Source of the DNA: Mycobacterium sp.
GTDB taxonomy: Bacteria; Actinomycetota; Actinomycetes; Mycobacteriales; Mycobacteriaceae
Assembly: GCA_029256565.1 (NCBI GenBank)
Contig: JAQSXQ010000003.1
Span: 1-25,024 of the forward strand
Length of the DNA: 25,024 nucleotides
Direction of reading: 5' to 3'
Shown here: piece after piece, positions 12,989 through 20,652 of the stretch
Layout: each line of letters starts with the position of its first letter
How positions within the stretch are numbered: the stretch's first letter is position 1
The notes under the pieces: generated by a model
Seen by the model: only the letters and a program-made list of their open reading frames with translations
Database searches by the model: none
Told to the model about the DNA's origin: nothing
Program-made: the position numbers and the translations under genes

Positions 12989-13762
12989 ATGGCCAAGCGC
13001 CTCGATCTCAAAGACGTCAACATCTACTACGGCGCGTTCCACGCCGTGTCCAACGTCGCGCTGTCGGTGCAGCCGCGCAGCGTCACCGCGTTCATCGGCC
13101 CGTCGGGCTGCGGCAAGTCGACCGTGCTGCGGACGCTCAACCGCATGCACGAGGTGATTCCCGGCGCTCGCGTCGAGGGCTCCGTGCTGCTCGACGGCGA
13201 GGACATCTACGGCGCCGGCGTCGACCCGGTCGGCGTCCGCAAGACCATCGGCATGGTGTTCCAGCGCCCGAACCCGTTCCCCACCATGTCGATTCGCGAC
13301 AACGTGGTGGCCGGACTGAAGCTGCAGGGCGTGCGTGGCAAGGCGCTCGACGAGGTCGCCGAGCGCTCGCTCAAGGGCGCCAACCTCTGGAACGAGGTCA
13401 AGGACCGGCTGGAGAAGCCGGGCGGCGGCCTCTCCGGTGGTCAGCAGCAGCGCCTGTGCATCGCGCGTGCGATCGCCGTGCAGCCCGACGTGCTGCTGAT
13501 GGACGAGCCGTGCTCGGCGCTCGACCCGATCTCCACGCTGGCCATCGAGGACCTGATCTCGGAGTTGAAGCAGGACTTCACGATCGTGATCGTCACGCAC
13601 AACATGCAGCAGGCCGCGCGCGTCAGCGATCAGACCGCGTTCTTCAACCTCGAGGCGACGGGCAAGCCCGGCCAGCTGGTCGAGATCGACGACACGGAGA
13701 AGATCTTCTCCAACCCGACGCAGAAGGCGACCGAGGACTACATTTCGGGCCGCTTCGGCTAG
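12989..13762 (+). CDS. pstB: Phosphate ABC transporter ATPase PstB (PhoT)
   Basis: This 257-residue ATPase powers phosphate import through PstCA. It matches PhoT (Rv0820). Walker A GPSGCGKST is at 37-45, the Q-loop is FQRPNPFP, the ABC signature LSGGQQQR is at 148-155, Walker B LLMDEP is at 169-174, followed by the D-loop SALDP and the switch His in IVTHNMQQA. The start has AGGAG 7 nt upstream. It closes the pstSCAB operon and ends 7 bp from the converging oxidoreductase gene. Unlike most bacteria, phoU is not next in the operon: it lies 1.6 kb away on the other strand. Confidence 0.96.
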   Translation: MAKRLDLKDVNIYYGAFHAVSNVALSVQPRSVTAFIGPSGCGKSTVLRTLNRMHEVIPGARVEGSVLLDGEDIYGAGVDPVGVRKTIGMVFQRPNPFPTMSIRDNVVAGLKLQGVRGKALDEVAERSLKGANLWNEVKDRLEKPGGGLSGGQQQRLCIARAIAVQPDVLLMDEPCSALDPISTLAIEDLISELKQDFTIVIVTHNMQQAARVSDQTAFFNLEATGKPGQLVEIDDTEKIFSNPTQKATEDYISGRFG

Positions 13763-13769
13763 AGCCGGC

Positions 13770-14756
13770 TCAGGGGACCAGGACGACGCGGGTTCCCGAG
13801 GGCTCGGCCGTCGTCCACGCCTGTTCGACGTCGCGCAGTGCGCGCGTGGCGGTCTCGAGGCGCAGTTCCCCAGAGGCGACCATGTCGAAGATGCGGGGCA
13901 GCGCCTCGGTGCGGGCGTTCGCCATCACCTCGGGCGGCACGCTGCCGAGCCCGACGCCCGACAGGACGATGCCGGTTCCGCGGAGGATGCCCGAGGGCAG
14001 CTCGATCGGATCGCCTGCGATGGAACCGATCTGGACGAAACGCGTGGCGTGGTAATGGGCTGCGGGGTGGCTGTCGGCCAGCGCGGTGAGCGTGGTGGCC
14101 GCGGGCTGGCCCCACAGATAGTCGAGCACGGCGTCGAACGGCCGCTCGGCGTGCAACGCACCGACGCGCGCGGCGAGGTCCTCGTCGCGCATGGCGATCA
14201 CGTCGTCCGCGCCGGCGCTACGCAGCCAGTCCAGGCGGGCTGAGTCGCGGCCGGCGACGACCACGCGACCGGCGCCGAACACGTTCTTGGCCAGTTGCGC
14301 CGCCATCGAGCCGGTGACGCCGGTGGCGCCGAGGATCAGCACGTGGTCACCCGGCTGCACGTTGGCGGCGTAGGAGAGTGCCGTCCATGCCGAGATGCCC
14401 GGGTTGGGCACGGCCGCGGCGGTCACCGAGTCGACGCCGTCGGGTAGGTCGACGAGACCGGCGGTGCCGACGAGCGTCCGCTCGGCCATCATCCCGTGGG
14501 GCGCCAGGGAGGTCGCGTACACCCGGCGGCCGTCGGCGAGGCGGGCGACGCCGTCGAAGCCCGGAACCGCAGGGAGGGGAACCTGCTTGCTGGCGTAATG
14601 CGTCCCGGAGACCAGGGCGCGCGTGAGATTGGTCAGTGCGGATGCCTCGACGGTCGCGACGACGGCGCCGTCGCGTTCCTCGGGGTCGGCGACCTCGGCA
14701 TACACCGGGGTCGCGCCCCACTCCTCGACGACTGCTGCGAACACGAGCGCCTCCAT
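13770..14756 (-). CDS. NADPH:quinone-type oxidoreductase (zinc-free MDR family)
   Basis: A 328-residue medium-chain dehydrogenase/reductase. The N-terminal GroES-like domain includes VPGFDGVARL. The nucleotide-binding Rossmann motif is GATGVTG at 143-149 after HVLIL. No catalytic or structural zinc-binding cysteines are present, so it is in the quinone oxidoreductase-like branch that reduces activated carbonyls or quinones with NADPH. The natural substrate is unknown. It is divergent from a MarR regulator and its start codon lies in the left arm of a 10-bp inverted repeat, so repression by that regulator is likely. Confidence 0.88.
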   Translation of the reverse strand: MEALVFAAVVEEWGATPVYAEVADPEERDGAVVATVEASALTNLTRALVSGTHYASKQVPLPAVPGFDGVARLADGRRVYATSLAPHGMMAERTLVGTAGLVDLPDGVDSVTAAAVPNPGISAWTALSYAANVQPGDHVLILGATGVTGSMAAQLAKNVFGAGRVVVAGRDSARLDWLRSAGADDVIAMRDEDLAARVGALHAERPFDAVLDYLWGQPAATTLTALADSHPAAHYHATRFVQIGSIAGDPIELPSGILRGTGIVLSGVGLGSVPPEVMANARTEALPRIFDMVASGELRLETATRALRDVEQAWTTAEPSGTRVVLVP

Positions 14757-14790
14757 TGTTTCCGTAAGGACGGTTTCTATGGAAACAATG
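14754..14790. promoter_or_regulatory. MarR-type operator: 10-bp inverted repeat with inner palindrome
   Basis: CATTGTTTCC (14754-14763) and GGAAACAATG (14781-14790) are perfect reverse complements 17 bp apart. The right arm overlaps a second palindrome, GTTTCTATGGAAAC (14773-14786). The left arm contains the oxidoreductase start codon. This is the expected kind of site for the MarR dimer encoded divergently. Confidence 0.65.
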
Positions 14791-14819
14791 TACGGGGGCC
14801 ACGGTGGACTGGCAAGATG

Positions 14820-14833
14820 GTTTCCATGAAAAC
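14820..14833. promoter_or_regulatory. Second copy of the GTTTC-N4-type palindrome over the marR start
   Basis: GTTTCCATGAAAAC resembles the palindrome at 14773 (12 of 14 bases) and lies 47 bp from it. It contains the marR ATG (14826). Binding here would repress marR itself. Confidence 0.5.
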
Positions 14834-15329
14834 CAAGTCGGCGCTGGTGGCGGACGTCAACGAGCTGCTGATCGCGGTCAAGGACAAGCTCGAGACGGAC
14901 GAGGACGGCGACGCCGAACGGGCCTACCTGGTCGAGCGCTGCCCGCCCCGCCTCGAGGGGGCGTTGCGCTCGCTACCCACCCTGGCCATGCACCTGCTGG
15001 CACACCTCGCAGACGGCGCGACCGGCGTAGTGGGGCTGGCCGCACGCTCGGGCCAACTCAAGGGCACGGTGTCCAAGCACGTGCAACGGCTCGTCGAGGC
15101 AGGGCTGGTGGTGCGCACGCCGATCCCGGGCAACCGCAAGGAAATCGAACTCGCGCTGTCGGACGACGGCGAGTTGGTGGTGGCAGCGCACGCCGCCATG
15201 CACGCGGAGATGGCCGACGGCGTCGGCGACTTCCTGCGACGGTACGAGAATGCCGAACTCGAGGTGATCGCCAAGGTGCTCCGCGACCTCGCGGCGGCCC
15301 GCAAGGTGGGCGTCAGGCTGGTGCCCTAG
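14826..15329 (+). CDS. MarR-family transcriptional regulator
   Basis: A 167-residue regulator with a MarR winged helix. The helical core runs LPTLAMHLLAHLADGATGVV, the recognition helix is about LKGTVSKHVQRLVEAGLV, and the wing includes TPIPGNRKEIELALSDDG. N- and C-terminal helices for dimerisation flank it. It is divergent from the quinone oxidoreductase and its start codon lies in a palindrome, pointing to autorepression and control of that gene, perhaps released by an electrophile or quinone. ATG at 14826 is chosen because CAAGAT sits 7 nt before it; ATG at 14817 is also in frame. Its TAG and the phoU stop share the bases CTAG. Confidence 0.87.
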   Translation: MKTKSALVADVNELLIAVKDKLETDEDGDAERAYLVERCPPRLEGALRSLPTLAMHLLAHLADGATGVVGLAARSGQLKGTVSKHVQRLVEAGLVVRTPIPGNRKEIELALSDDGELVVAAHAAMHAEMADGVGDFLRRYENAELEVIAKVLRDLAAARKVGVRLVP

Positions 15330-15994
15330 AGCGGCGTCGGAACTTCCTCTTCCGACGGGAACTGCCCGGTCACCTGGAAGATGACCCGACGGGCGACCTC
15401 GACGGCGTGATCCGCGAACCGCTCGTAGAAGCGGCTCAGCAACGTCACGTCGACTGCTGCGGTCACGCCGTGCTTCCACTCGCGGTCCATCAGCACGTTG
15501 AAGAGGTGACGGTGCAGGTCGTCCATCGCATCGTCCTCCTCGCGGATGCGGGCGGCCTTCTCCGGGTCGCGGGTGAGCAGAACCTCTTGGGCGCTGTTGC
15601 TCAGTTCGACTGCGACCCGGCCCATCTCGGCGAAGTAGCCGTTGACCTCCTCCGGCAGCGCGTGCTGCGGGTGGCGGCGGCGGGCGATCTTGGCGACGTG
15701 CAGCGCGAGCGCTCCCATGCGGTCGAGGTCGGCGACGATCTGGATCGCGCTGACGATCGAGCGGAGATCTCCGGCAACCGGCGCCTGCAGGGCAAGGAGC
15801 ACGAACGCGGACTCCTCGGCACTGACGCTCAGCACGCTGATCTGATCGTGGTCGGTGATGACCTGTTCGGCCAGCGCCAGGTCGGCCTGTAGCAGGGCCT
15901 GGGTCGAACGCTCCATGGCGGCACCGGCAAGGCCACACATCTCGCCGAGCTGTTCGGACAGGGCAGCCAATTGCTCGTGGTACGCGGTACGCAT
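15326..15994 (-). CDS. phoU: Phosphate-signalling protein PhoU (PhoY2)
   Basis: A 222-residue PhoU with two three-helix repeats. Metal-binding E/D-rich motifs lie in each half: IVADLDRMGALALHVAKIAR and LSRFYERFADHAVEVARRV. PhoU/PhoY proteins transmit the phosphate status sensed by the Pst transporter to the SenX3-RegX3 two-component system and keep it off when phosphate is plentiful. TAGGCT (16007-16002) ends 7 nt before the ATG, so the mRNA is probably leaderless. Its own PHO-box-like array lies just upstream, suggesting feedback control. It overlaps the marR gene tail-to-tail by 4 bp. Confidence 0.95.
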   Translation of the reverse strand: MRTAYHEQLAALSEQLGEMCGLAGAAMERSTQALLQADLALAEQVITDHDQISVLSVSAEESAFVLLALQAPVAGDLRSIVSAIQIVADLDRMGALALHVAKIARRRHPQHALPEEVNGYFAEMGRVAVELSNSAQEVLLTRDPEKAARIREEDDAMDDLHRHLFNVLMDREWKHGVTAAVDVTLLSRFYERFADHAVEVARRVIFQVTGQFPSEEEVPTPL

Positions 15995-16001
15995 GGAGGC
16001 C

Positions 16002-16007
16002 AGCCTA
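16002..16007 (-). promoter_or_regulatory. Leaderless -10 element of phoU
   Basis: The reverse strand reads TAGGCT, 7 nt, ATG. TGACGT (16030-16025) lies 17 bp upstream as a fair -35 and overlaps the last PHO repeat. Confidence 0.5.
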
Positions 16008-16018
16008 CGTTCCGAACT

Positions 16019-16058
16019 GGTGAAACGTCACGACGCCGCAGGTGAACGTGCGGTGAAT
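16019..16058 (-). promoter_or_regulatory. PHO-box array upstream of phoU
   Basis: On the reverse strand, heptamers ATTCACC (from 16058), GTTCACC (from 16047) and TTTCACC (from 16025) are spaced 11 and 22 bp, so all fall in one 11-bp register. The first two form a PHO box like that of pstS (heptamer, 4-bp spacer, heptamer). The site lies 25-64 bp before the phoU start and is a strong candidate for RegX3 binding. Confidence 0.65.
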
Positions 16059-16075
16059 GGCGTCCCCGCGCTTCG

Positions 16076-18169
16076 TCACTCGCAGGTGGTGTCGGCGGCG
16101 TTGGTGACCGTCAGGTCCTCGGGGAGGTGGGTGGGCTCAGTGCTCGAGTCCTTGAGGACCCGCACCTGCACCGGCAGGCCGCTCGGGGTGGGCGGCGCCA
16201 CCGAGGCGAAGTCCGATCCCAAGACCACGCGGATCTCACTGCCCATGCCCGAGACGCGCTCGATGGTGGGACTGGAGAACGACGACGCGACCGTGGCCGC
16301 GGCTTCTTCGTTGCCTGCCGAGAAGAACACGGTGGTGTTGTCGAGCGGACCCGGGTAGTCGTCCGGTTCGACGGTGTTGAACCCGTGGTTCTGCAGCTCG
16401 GTCGCTGCCGTCGTGGCCAGCCCGTCCTCGCCGGTGGAGTTGGACACCCGCACCGTGATCGCCGTGGGATCGGTGGCGACGGCCTCGACCATCTCGTCGG
16501 CACTCTCGGGCTCGGGTTGGGTGCTGCTCTGCGTCTCCGACGGCGGGGCGTCGTCGGCGGGCTTCTCCTCGGGCAGCGGATCGTCGTTGATGATCGCGTC
16601 GAACAGCGCGCGCATGTCGTCCATGCGAGGTGTCTCATTGCCGTACTCGTCGGCATAGCCGACGGTGGGCACCGTCACGAACGTGATCCGCCCCGCGTTC
16701 ACGCCCTGCACCGACTGCCCGAGGTCCACCAGGTCCTTGGTGTCGATGTTGTCGACGTAGCTGTCCGCGATGAACATGTTGACGACGTTGTTGAGCTTGC
16801 TCAGCGAGAAGAACGTGTCCTTGGAGATCAGCGAGCGCAGCAGCGACGACAGGAACAGCTGCTGGCGCTTGATCCGGCCGTAGTCGCCGTTGGTCTCGGT
16901 GGTGACCTGCCGGGCGCGCACGTACTGCAGGGCGGTGTGGCCGTCGACCATCTGGCGGCCGGCGGTGGGTAGGACCGTGCCGAGTTCGTAGTCCTCAAGC
17001 GGGGTGGTGCTGCAGACCTCGACGCCGCCGAGCGCGTCGACCATCTTCGAGAAGCCGGCGAAGTCGACGGCCATGAAGCGGTTGATCGACAGGCCCGACA
17101 GCTTCTGGATGACCTTGACCAGACACTTCGGCCCACCGACGGCGTATGCCGAGTTGAGCTTGGTCTCCGTGTAGACCTCTTCCATGCCGTACATCGGGGA
17201 CTCTTCGTCCGTGATCGGCCCGTAGGCGCGGGTCTCGGGATTCCACGGCTCGCACTCCTGCGGCGTGATCGCGAGGTCGCGCGGGAAGGACACCGCGACG
17301 ACGCGTTTCCGGTCCGCGGGGATGTTGACCATCATGATCGTGTCGGATCGCGCGCCGTCGGCGTCGTCGGTGGTCCCCGCGCCCAGCTCGCTGTTGACGC
17401 CGAGGCGGGTGTCGGTTCCGACGATCAGGAAGTTCTCGTCGCCGAACTGTGCATTCGGATCGAGGATGTCGCGCGAGGTGGGGTCGAGCGCCGATACCTT
17501 GTTGAGGCTGCGGTTCTTCATCGACTGCCACTGCCACGCGGATCCGGTGAGCGCGAGTGCGAACACGGCGATCAGAGCCGCTGCGACGCGTCCGACGACC
17601 ATGGCCGACCGTCGCCGCCGACGATCCCGCACGGCAGGGATGACGCGGGTCTCGCCGATGCGTTCGGGCGCAGCCGCAGGCTTGGACTTGCCGGTCAGCA
17701 CCGGGAGTTCGGAGGCGTGCGAGGGGTAGGCGGGAAGGATGTCGGTCTTCGGATCGGCCTCGAAGGCGCCGAAGCCAAACACGGGCGCCGGTTCGGGATC
17801 GGGTTCCGGCTCGGGTTCGGGCTCGGATTCGAGTGCCGGTCCGTCCTCGGGATCGGGCTCCGGTTCGGGGTCCTCGCGGGCGCGGCGCCGGCGGCGCTCC
17901 TCGCGCTTGGCCGGGGGAGAGGTGCCGCTGATCTTGGCGATCAGATCGGCGACGGTGACGACGCCGTCGGTGTGGTTGCCTGCGGGAGGATCGGGCTCAC
18001 CCGCATCGGGTTCCTCGTCGGGCTCGCTCGGCCGTGACACGGGACTCGGGCCTCGCTCCCACGGCGCGGCGCCTGGCGTCGGACGGGTCGATCGGGTAAG
18101 CCATTGATTGTCGTCGCTCGACCCGTCAGGACGCGGACGGCCGGGAGTGGCGTTGTCGCCGTCACTCAT
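16076..18169 (-). CDS. cpsA: LytR-CpsA-Psr (LCP) cell-wall ligase CpsA
   Basis: A 697-residue protein matching Rv0822c. A long acidic, Pro-rich cytoplasmic region with Glu-Pro repeats is followed by RDRRRRR and a single membrane span (about 189-211). The extracellular LCP domain (about 240-480) includes GTDTRLG, RSDTIMMVNIPADRK, SFPRDLA, FMAVDFAGFSKMVDALGGVE and ALQYVRARQ, with the Arg and Asp residues that bind polyprenyl pyrophosphate. A C-terminal LytR_C domain (about 560-665) begins ITVRVSNSTGEDGLA. LCP enzymes attach arabinogalactan to peptidoglycan; CpsA of M. tuberculosis also affects host interaction. The start follows GGAGGCCACCGGGAC. The long leader contains hairpins. Confidence 0.94.
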   Translation of the reverse strand: MSDGDNATPGRPRPDGSSDDNQWLTRSTRPTPGAAPWERGPSPVSRPSEPDEEPDAGEPDPPAGNHTDGVVTVADLIAKISGTSPPAKREERRRRRAREDPEPEPDPEDGPALESEPEPEPEPDPEPAPVFGFGAFEADPKTDILPAYPSHASELPVLTGKSKPAAAPERIGETRVIPAVRDRRRRRSAMVVGRVAAALIAVFALALTGSAWQWQSMKNRSLNKVSALDPTSRDILDPNAQFGDENFLIVGTDTRLGVNSELGAGTTDDADGARSDTIMMVNIPADRKRVVAVSFPRDLAITPQECEPWNPETRAYGPITDEESPMYGMEEVYTETKLNSAYAVGGPKCLVKVIQKLSGLSINRFMAVDFAGFSKMVDALGGVEVCSTTPLEDYELGTVLPTAGRQMVDGHTALQYVRARQVTTETNGDYGRIKRQQLFLSSLLRSLISKDTFFSLSKLNNVVNMFIADSYVDNIDTKDLVDLGQSVQGVNAGRITFVTVPTVGYADEYGNETPRMDDMRALFDAIINDDPLPEEKPADDAPPSETQSSTQPEPESADEMVEAVATDPTAITVRVSNSTGEDGLATTAATELQNHGFNTVEPDDYPGPLDNTTVFFSAGNEEAAATVASSFSSPTIERVSGMGSEIRVVLGSDFASVAPPTPSGLPVQVRVLKDSSTEPTHLPEDLTVTNAADTTCE
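17790..17870 (-). repeat. Degenerate Glu/Asp-Pro coding repeat in cpsA
   Basis: The DNA is a run of related hexamers (GGTTCG, GGATCG, GGCTCG on the plus strand) encoding alternating Glu/Asp-Pro residues, for example EPEPEPEPDPEP. It is a low-complexity cytoplasmic linker likely to vary in length between strains. Confidence 0.6.
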
Positions 18170-18250
18170 GTCCCGGTGGCCTCCGACTCTGATCGACGCT
18201 CGTTCACCTCGAGCGCTCGTACTCGCCTCTGTCGAGACGTTCTAAGTTTC

Positions 18251-18321
18251 GTGCTCACTAGTCTTGTAGCAGCACGACGACGGCTCCGCTAGTTGGAGCC
18301 GTTCACGATGGACTCCCATCG
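18251..18321 (-). promoter_or_regulatory. Three consecutive hairpins in the dus-cpsA intergenic region
   Basis: The 239 bp between dus and cpsA hold no convincing gene. Read on the reverse strand they contain CGATGG/CCATCG (18306-18321), a perfect 8-bp stem ACGGCTCC/GGAGCCGT (18280-18302), and GTGCT/AGCAC (18251-18275). They start about 90 nt after the dus stop and 82 nt before the cpsA start. They could be a dus terminator or a structured cpsA leader. Confidence 0.4.
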
Positions 18322-18408
18322 TACTGAGACATCCTGAGAACGGGCCAGCCAGCGGACGTGACAGTGCGGCGTCGGTGCGGTCTCGGCGAAGTCTCGCGAG
18401 GCGTCTCG

Positions 18409-19542
18409 CTAGCCGCCGGAATGCATGACGTCGGCCGCGGTCGGCACCGTGCAGTCGTCCGGATCGTCGAGCCAGCCATCGGGCAGTGACACCGACGCAG
18501 CGGACCCCTGCCGACCGCGTGGCCCCTCGGCCGCACGGGGGAACGGAACGCTCGGGTCGAGCTGGGCCAACAGGTCGTCGAGTTCGGACAGCGTCTTGAC
18601 CAGGGCCAACCCGCGACGCAGGTCTGCGCCGGCAGGGAACCCGTGCAGGTACCACGCGACGTGCTTGCGGATGTCGCGCATTGCCTTGTCCTCGCCGAAG
18701 TGGTCGGTGAGGAGTTCGCCGTGGCGGCGGATGATCCGGCTGACCTCGCCAAGTGTGGGCGGCGTCTTGATCGGCCGCCCGGCGAACACCGCGGACAGCT
18801 CGGCGAACAGCCACGGCCTGCCGAGGCAGCCGCGACCGATGACCACGCCGTCGCATCCGGTGGCGTCCATCATCGCGAGCGCGTCGCCGGCGTCGAAGAT
18901 GTCGCCGTTGCCCAGCACGGGTATCGAGGTGACGTGCTGCTTGAGTTCGGCGATCTGCGTCCAGTCGGCCGTACCCGAGTAGCGCTGCGCGGCCGTGCGG
19001 GCGTGCAGTGCGACCGCGGCCGCACCTTCCTCGGCGGCGATCCGGCCCGCGTCGAGATGGGTGTGGTGCGCGTCGTCGATGCCGATGCGGAACTTCACGG
19101 TGACGGGGATGTCGGTGCCCTCGGTGGCACGTACTGCCGCGGCGACGATTTCGCCGAACAGCTTGCGCTTGTACGGCAGCGCCGCGCCGCCGCCCCTGCG
19201 GGTGACCTTGGGCACCGGGCAGCCGAAGTTCATGTCGATGTGGTCGGCGAGCCCCTCGTCGGCGATCATCTTCGCCGCCGCATAGGTGTTCACCGGGTCG
19301 ACGCTGTAGAGCTGCAGCGAGCGCGGTGACTCGTCCGGGGCGAACGTCGTCATGTGCATCGTGACCGGATGACGCTCGACGAGCGCGCGGGCCGTCACCA
19401 TCTCGCACACGTACAGGCCGCTGACGGTGCCTTCGCGGGCCAGTTCGAGTTCGCGGCACAGGGTGCGGAACGCGACGTTCGTGACGCCGGCCATCGGCGC
19501 CAGCACGACGGGGCTGCGCAAGGCGAACGGCCCGATCTTCAG
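18409..19542 (-). CDS. dus: tRNA-dihydrouridine synthase
   Basis: A roughly 377-residue FMN enzyme that reduces specific uridines in tRNA to dihydrouridine, matching Rv0823c. The Dus signature LAPMAGVTNVAFR is near the N-terminus. The catalytic-Cys motif is MNFGCPVPKV (Cys about 101 from the TTG at 19521). FMN-phosphate and substrate motifs VKFRIGIDD, LHARTAAQRYSG, IPVLGNGDI and GVVIGRGCLGRPW follow. The start is uncertain: family members begin a few residues before SPVVLAPMAG with M-x-I-G-P. Here that segment reads L-K-I-G-P-F-A-L with CTG (19542) where ATG is expected. TTG at 19521 is the only standard start nearby. No Shine-Dalgarno is visible. It lies 68 bp after desA1 on the same strand. 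Confidence 0.9.
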   Translation of the reverse strand: MKIGPFALRSPVVLAPMAGVTNVAFRTLCRELELAREGTVSGLYVCEMVTARALVERHPVTMHMTTFAPDESPRSLQLYSVDPVNTYAAAKMIADEGLADHIDMNFGCPVPKVTRRGGGAALPYKRKLFGEIVAAAVRATEGTDIPVTVKFRIGIDDAHHTHLDAGRIAAEEGAAAVALHARTAAQRYSGTADWTQIAELKQHVTSIPVLGNGDIFDAGDALAMMDATGCDGVVIGRGCLGRPWLFAELSAVFAGRPIKTPPTLGEVSRIIRRHGELLTDHFGEDKAMRDIRKHVAWYLHGFPAGADLRRGLALVKTLSELDDLLAQLDPSVPFPRAAEGPRGRQGSAASVSLPDGWLDDPDDCTVPTAADVMHSGG

Positions 19543-19555
19543 GGATCGGTGCGTC

Positions 19556-19582
19556 GATGAGCCGCGCGCGCGAAGAGCAGAA
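19556..19582 (+). repeat. Third, inverted copy of the mini-ORF linker sequence
   Basis: GATGAGCCGCGCGCGCGAAG and the following AGCAGAA closely match the linker at 12031-12056 and, on the reverse strand, at 7023-6998. This copy lies between desA1 and dus and is oriented opposite to both genes. Its mini-ORF would start MSRAREEQK and does not link the two genes. Confidence 0.5.
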
Positions 19583-19610
19583 GGCCCAGTGGCCGTGTCT
19601 GGGAGGGGGC

Positions 19611-20612
19611 TTACGAGGACGATGATCCCACCAGGAGGTTCTTGCGGGCCTTCTTCTCGGCGACCTGACGCTCGCGCTCGAGGCGGCGCTGCTTGGCCGT
19701 CTCGAACTTCTCGCAGGCATCCTTGAGTTCGTCGATCAGCACGCCGAGGTCGTCACGCATCTCGGCGGCCTCGCCGGTGAAGTCCTCGCGCTCGAAGATG
19801 CGCCACTTCTTCAGGACGGGCATCACGACGTCGTCGAGGTGGATCCGCGGGTCGTACACACCGCCGACGGCGATGGTGACGGCGCGGCGCCGGAACTCCG
19901 GCACGGTGTACCCGGGCATCTTGAAGTTGCGCAGCACCCGGTGCAGCGACTTCATCGCCTGGTTGGGTGCGATGTCGAGACCGGCGGCCGAGACGTCGCG
20001 GTAGAAGATCATGTGCAGGTTCTCGTCGGCGGAGACGCGCGCCAGCAGTTGGTCGGCGACGGTCTCGTTGCACGCCTTGCCGGTGTTGCGGTGCGAGACG
20101 CGGGTGGCGAGTTCCTGGAACGTCACGTAGATGACGGAGTCGAACAGGCTCTCGGCGAACATGTCGCCCTGGCCGTGCTGGCCGGGGCTGAAGCCACGGG
20201 TGACCTGCTCGAGCCGGATGGTCTCGAGTTCGACCGGGTCGATCGCGCGGGTGACGATGAGGTAGTCGCGCAGGGCGATGCCGTGCCGGTTCTCCTCGGC
20301 GGTCCAGCGGTTGACCCACCAGCCCCAGGGGCCGTCCATGCTGAAGTTCATCGCGATCTCGCGGTGGTACGACGGCAGGTTGTCCTCGGTGAGGAGGTTC
20401 TGCACCATGGCGGTCTGGGCGATGTCGGACAGCTTCGACTGCTCGGGGCTCCACTCCTCGCCACCGAGTGCGTAGAAGTTCTTGCCGTCGGACCACGGGA
20501 TGTAGTCGTGCGGATTCCAGTCCTTGCGCATGGACAGGTGCCGGTTGATGTTCTTCTCGACGACCGGTTCCAGTTCGCGCAGCAGGTGCAGGTCGGTCAG
20601 ATCCTTCGACAT
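19611..20612 (-). CDS. desA1: Acyl-ACP desaturase DesA1
   Basis: A 333-residue soluble diiron acyl-[ACP] desaturase matching DesA1 (Rv0824c), which introduces a double bond into a long acyl chain and is linked to mycolic acid synthesis. The two diiron-ligand motifs are EENRH (106-110) and DENLH (196-200), with additional Glu ligands in TEDNLP and FQELATRVSH. The C-terminus is a charged helix (KQRRLERERQVAEKKARKN) ending in a serine run. GAGGAG lies 12 nt before the ATG. It has a strong upstream promoter with repeated GTACA-GATA elements, consistent with regulated expression. dus follows downstream. Confidence 0.95.
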   Translation of the reverse strand: MSKDLTDLHLLRELEPVVEKNINRHLSMRKDWNPHDYIPWSDGKNFYALGGEEWSPEQSKLSDIAQTAMVQNLLTEDNLPSYHREIAMNFSMDGPWGWWVNRWTAEENRHGIALRDYLIVTRAIDPVELETIRLEQVTRGFSPGQHGQGDMFAESLFDSVIYVTFQELATRVSHRNTGKACNETVADQLLARVSADENLHMIFYRDVSAAGLDIAPNQAMKSLHRVLRNFKMPGYTVPEFRRRAVTIAVGGVYDPRIHLDDVVMPVLKKWRIFEREDFTGEAAEMRDDLGVLIDELKDACEKFETAKQRRLERERQVAEKKARKNLLVGSSSS

Positions 20613-20652
20613 ATGCCTATGTACTCCTCGCGTCGCGGGGGATGAACCTCGC

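Noticed and set aside
10929..13023. Two long reverse-strand ORFs (481 and 349 codons) opposite pstC and pstA
   Set aside because: They are rich in His, Arg, Asp and Gln, have no recognisable motif, and lie opposite highly conserved transporter genes.
14804..15892. 362-codon plus-strand ORF over marR and phoU
   Set aside because: It is out of frame with marR and antisense to phoU; both real genes are unambiguous.
17790..17870. Possible tandem-repeat locus or CRISPR-like array
   Set aside because: The hexamer repeats are continuous, have no spacers and encode an acidic Glu/Asp-Pro linker in cpsA.
18325..18351. Nine-codon ORF MSQYDGSPS before cpsA
   Set aside because: It is too short and overlaps a hairpin; there is no convincing start signal or coupling to cpsA, so it is not listed as a gene.
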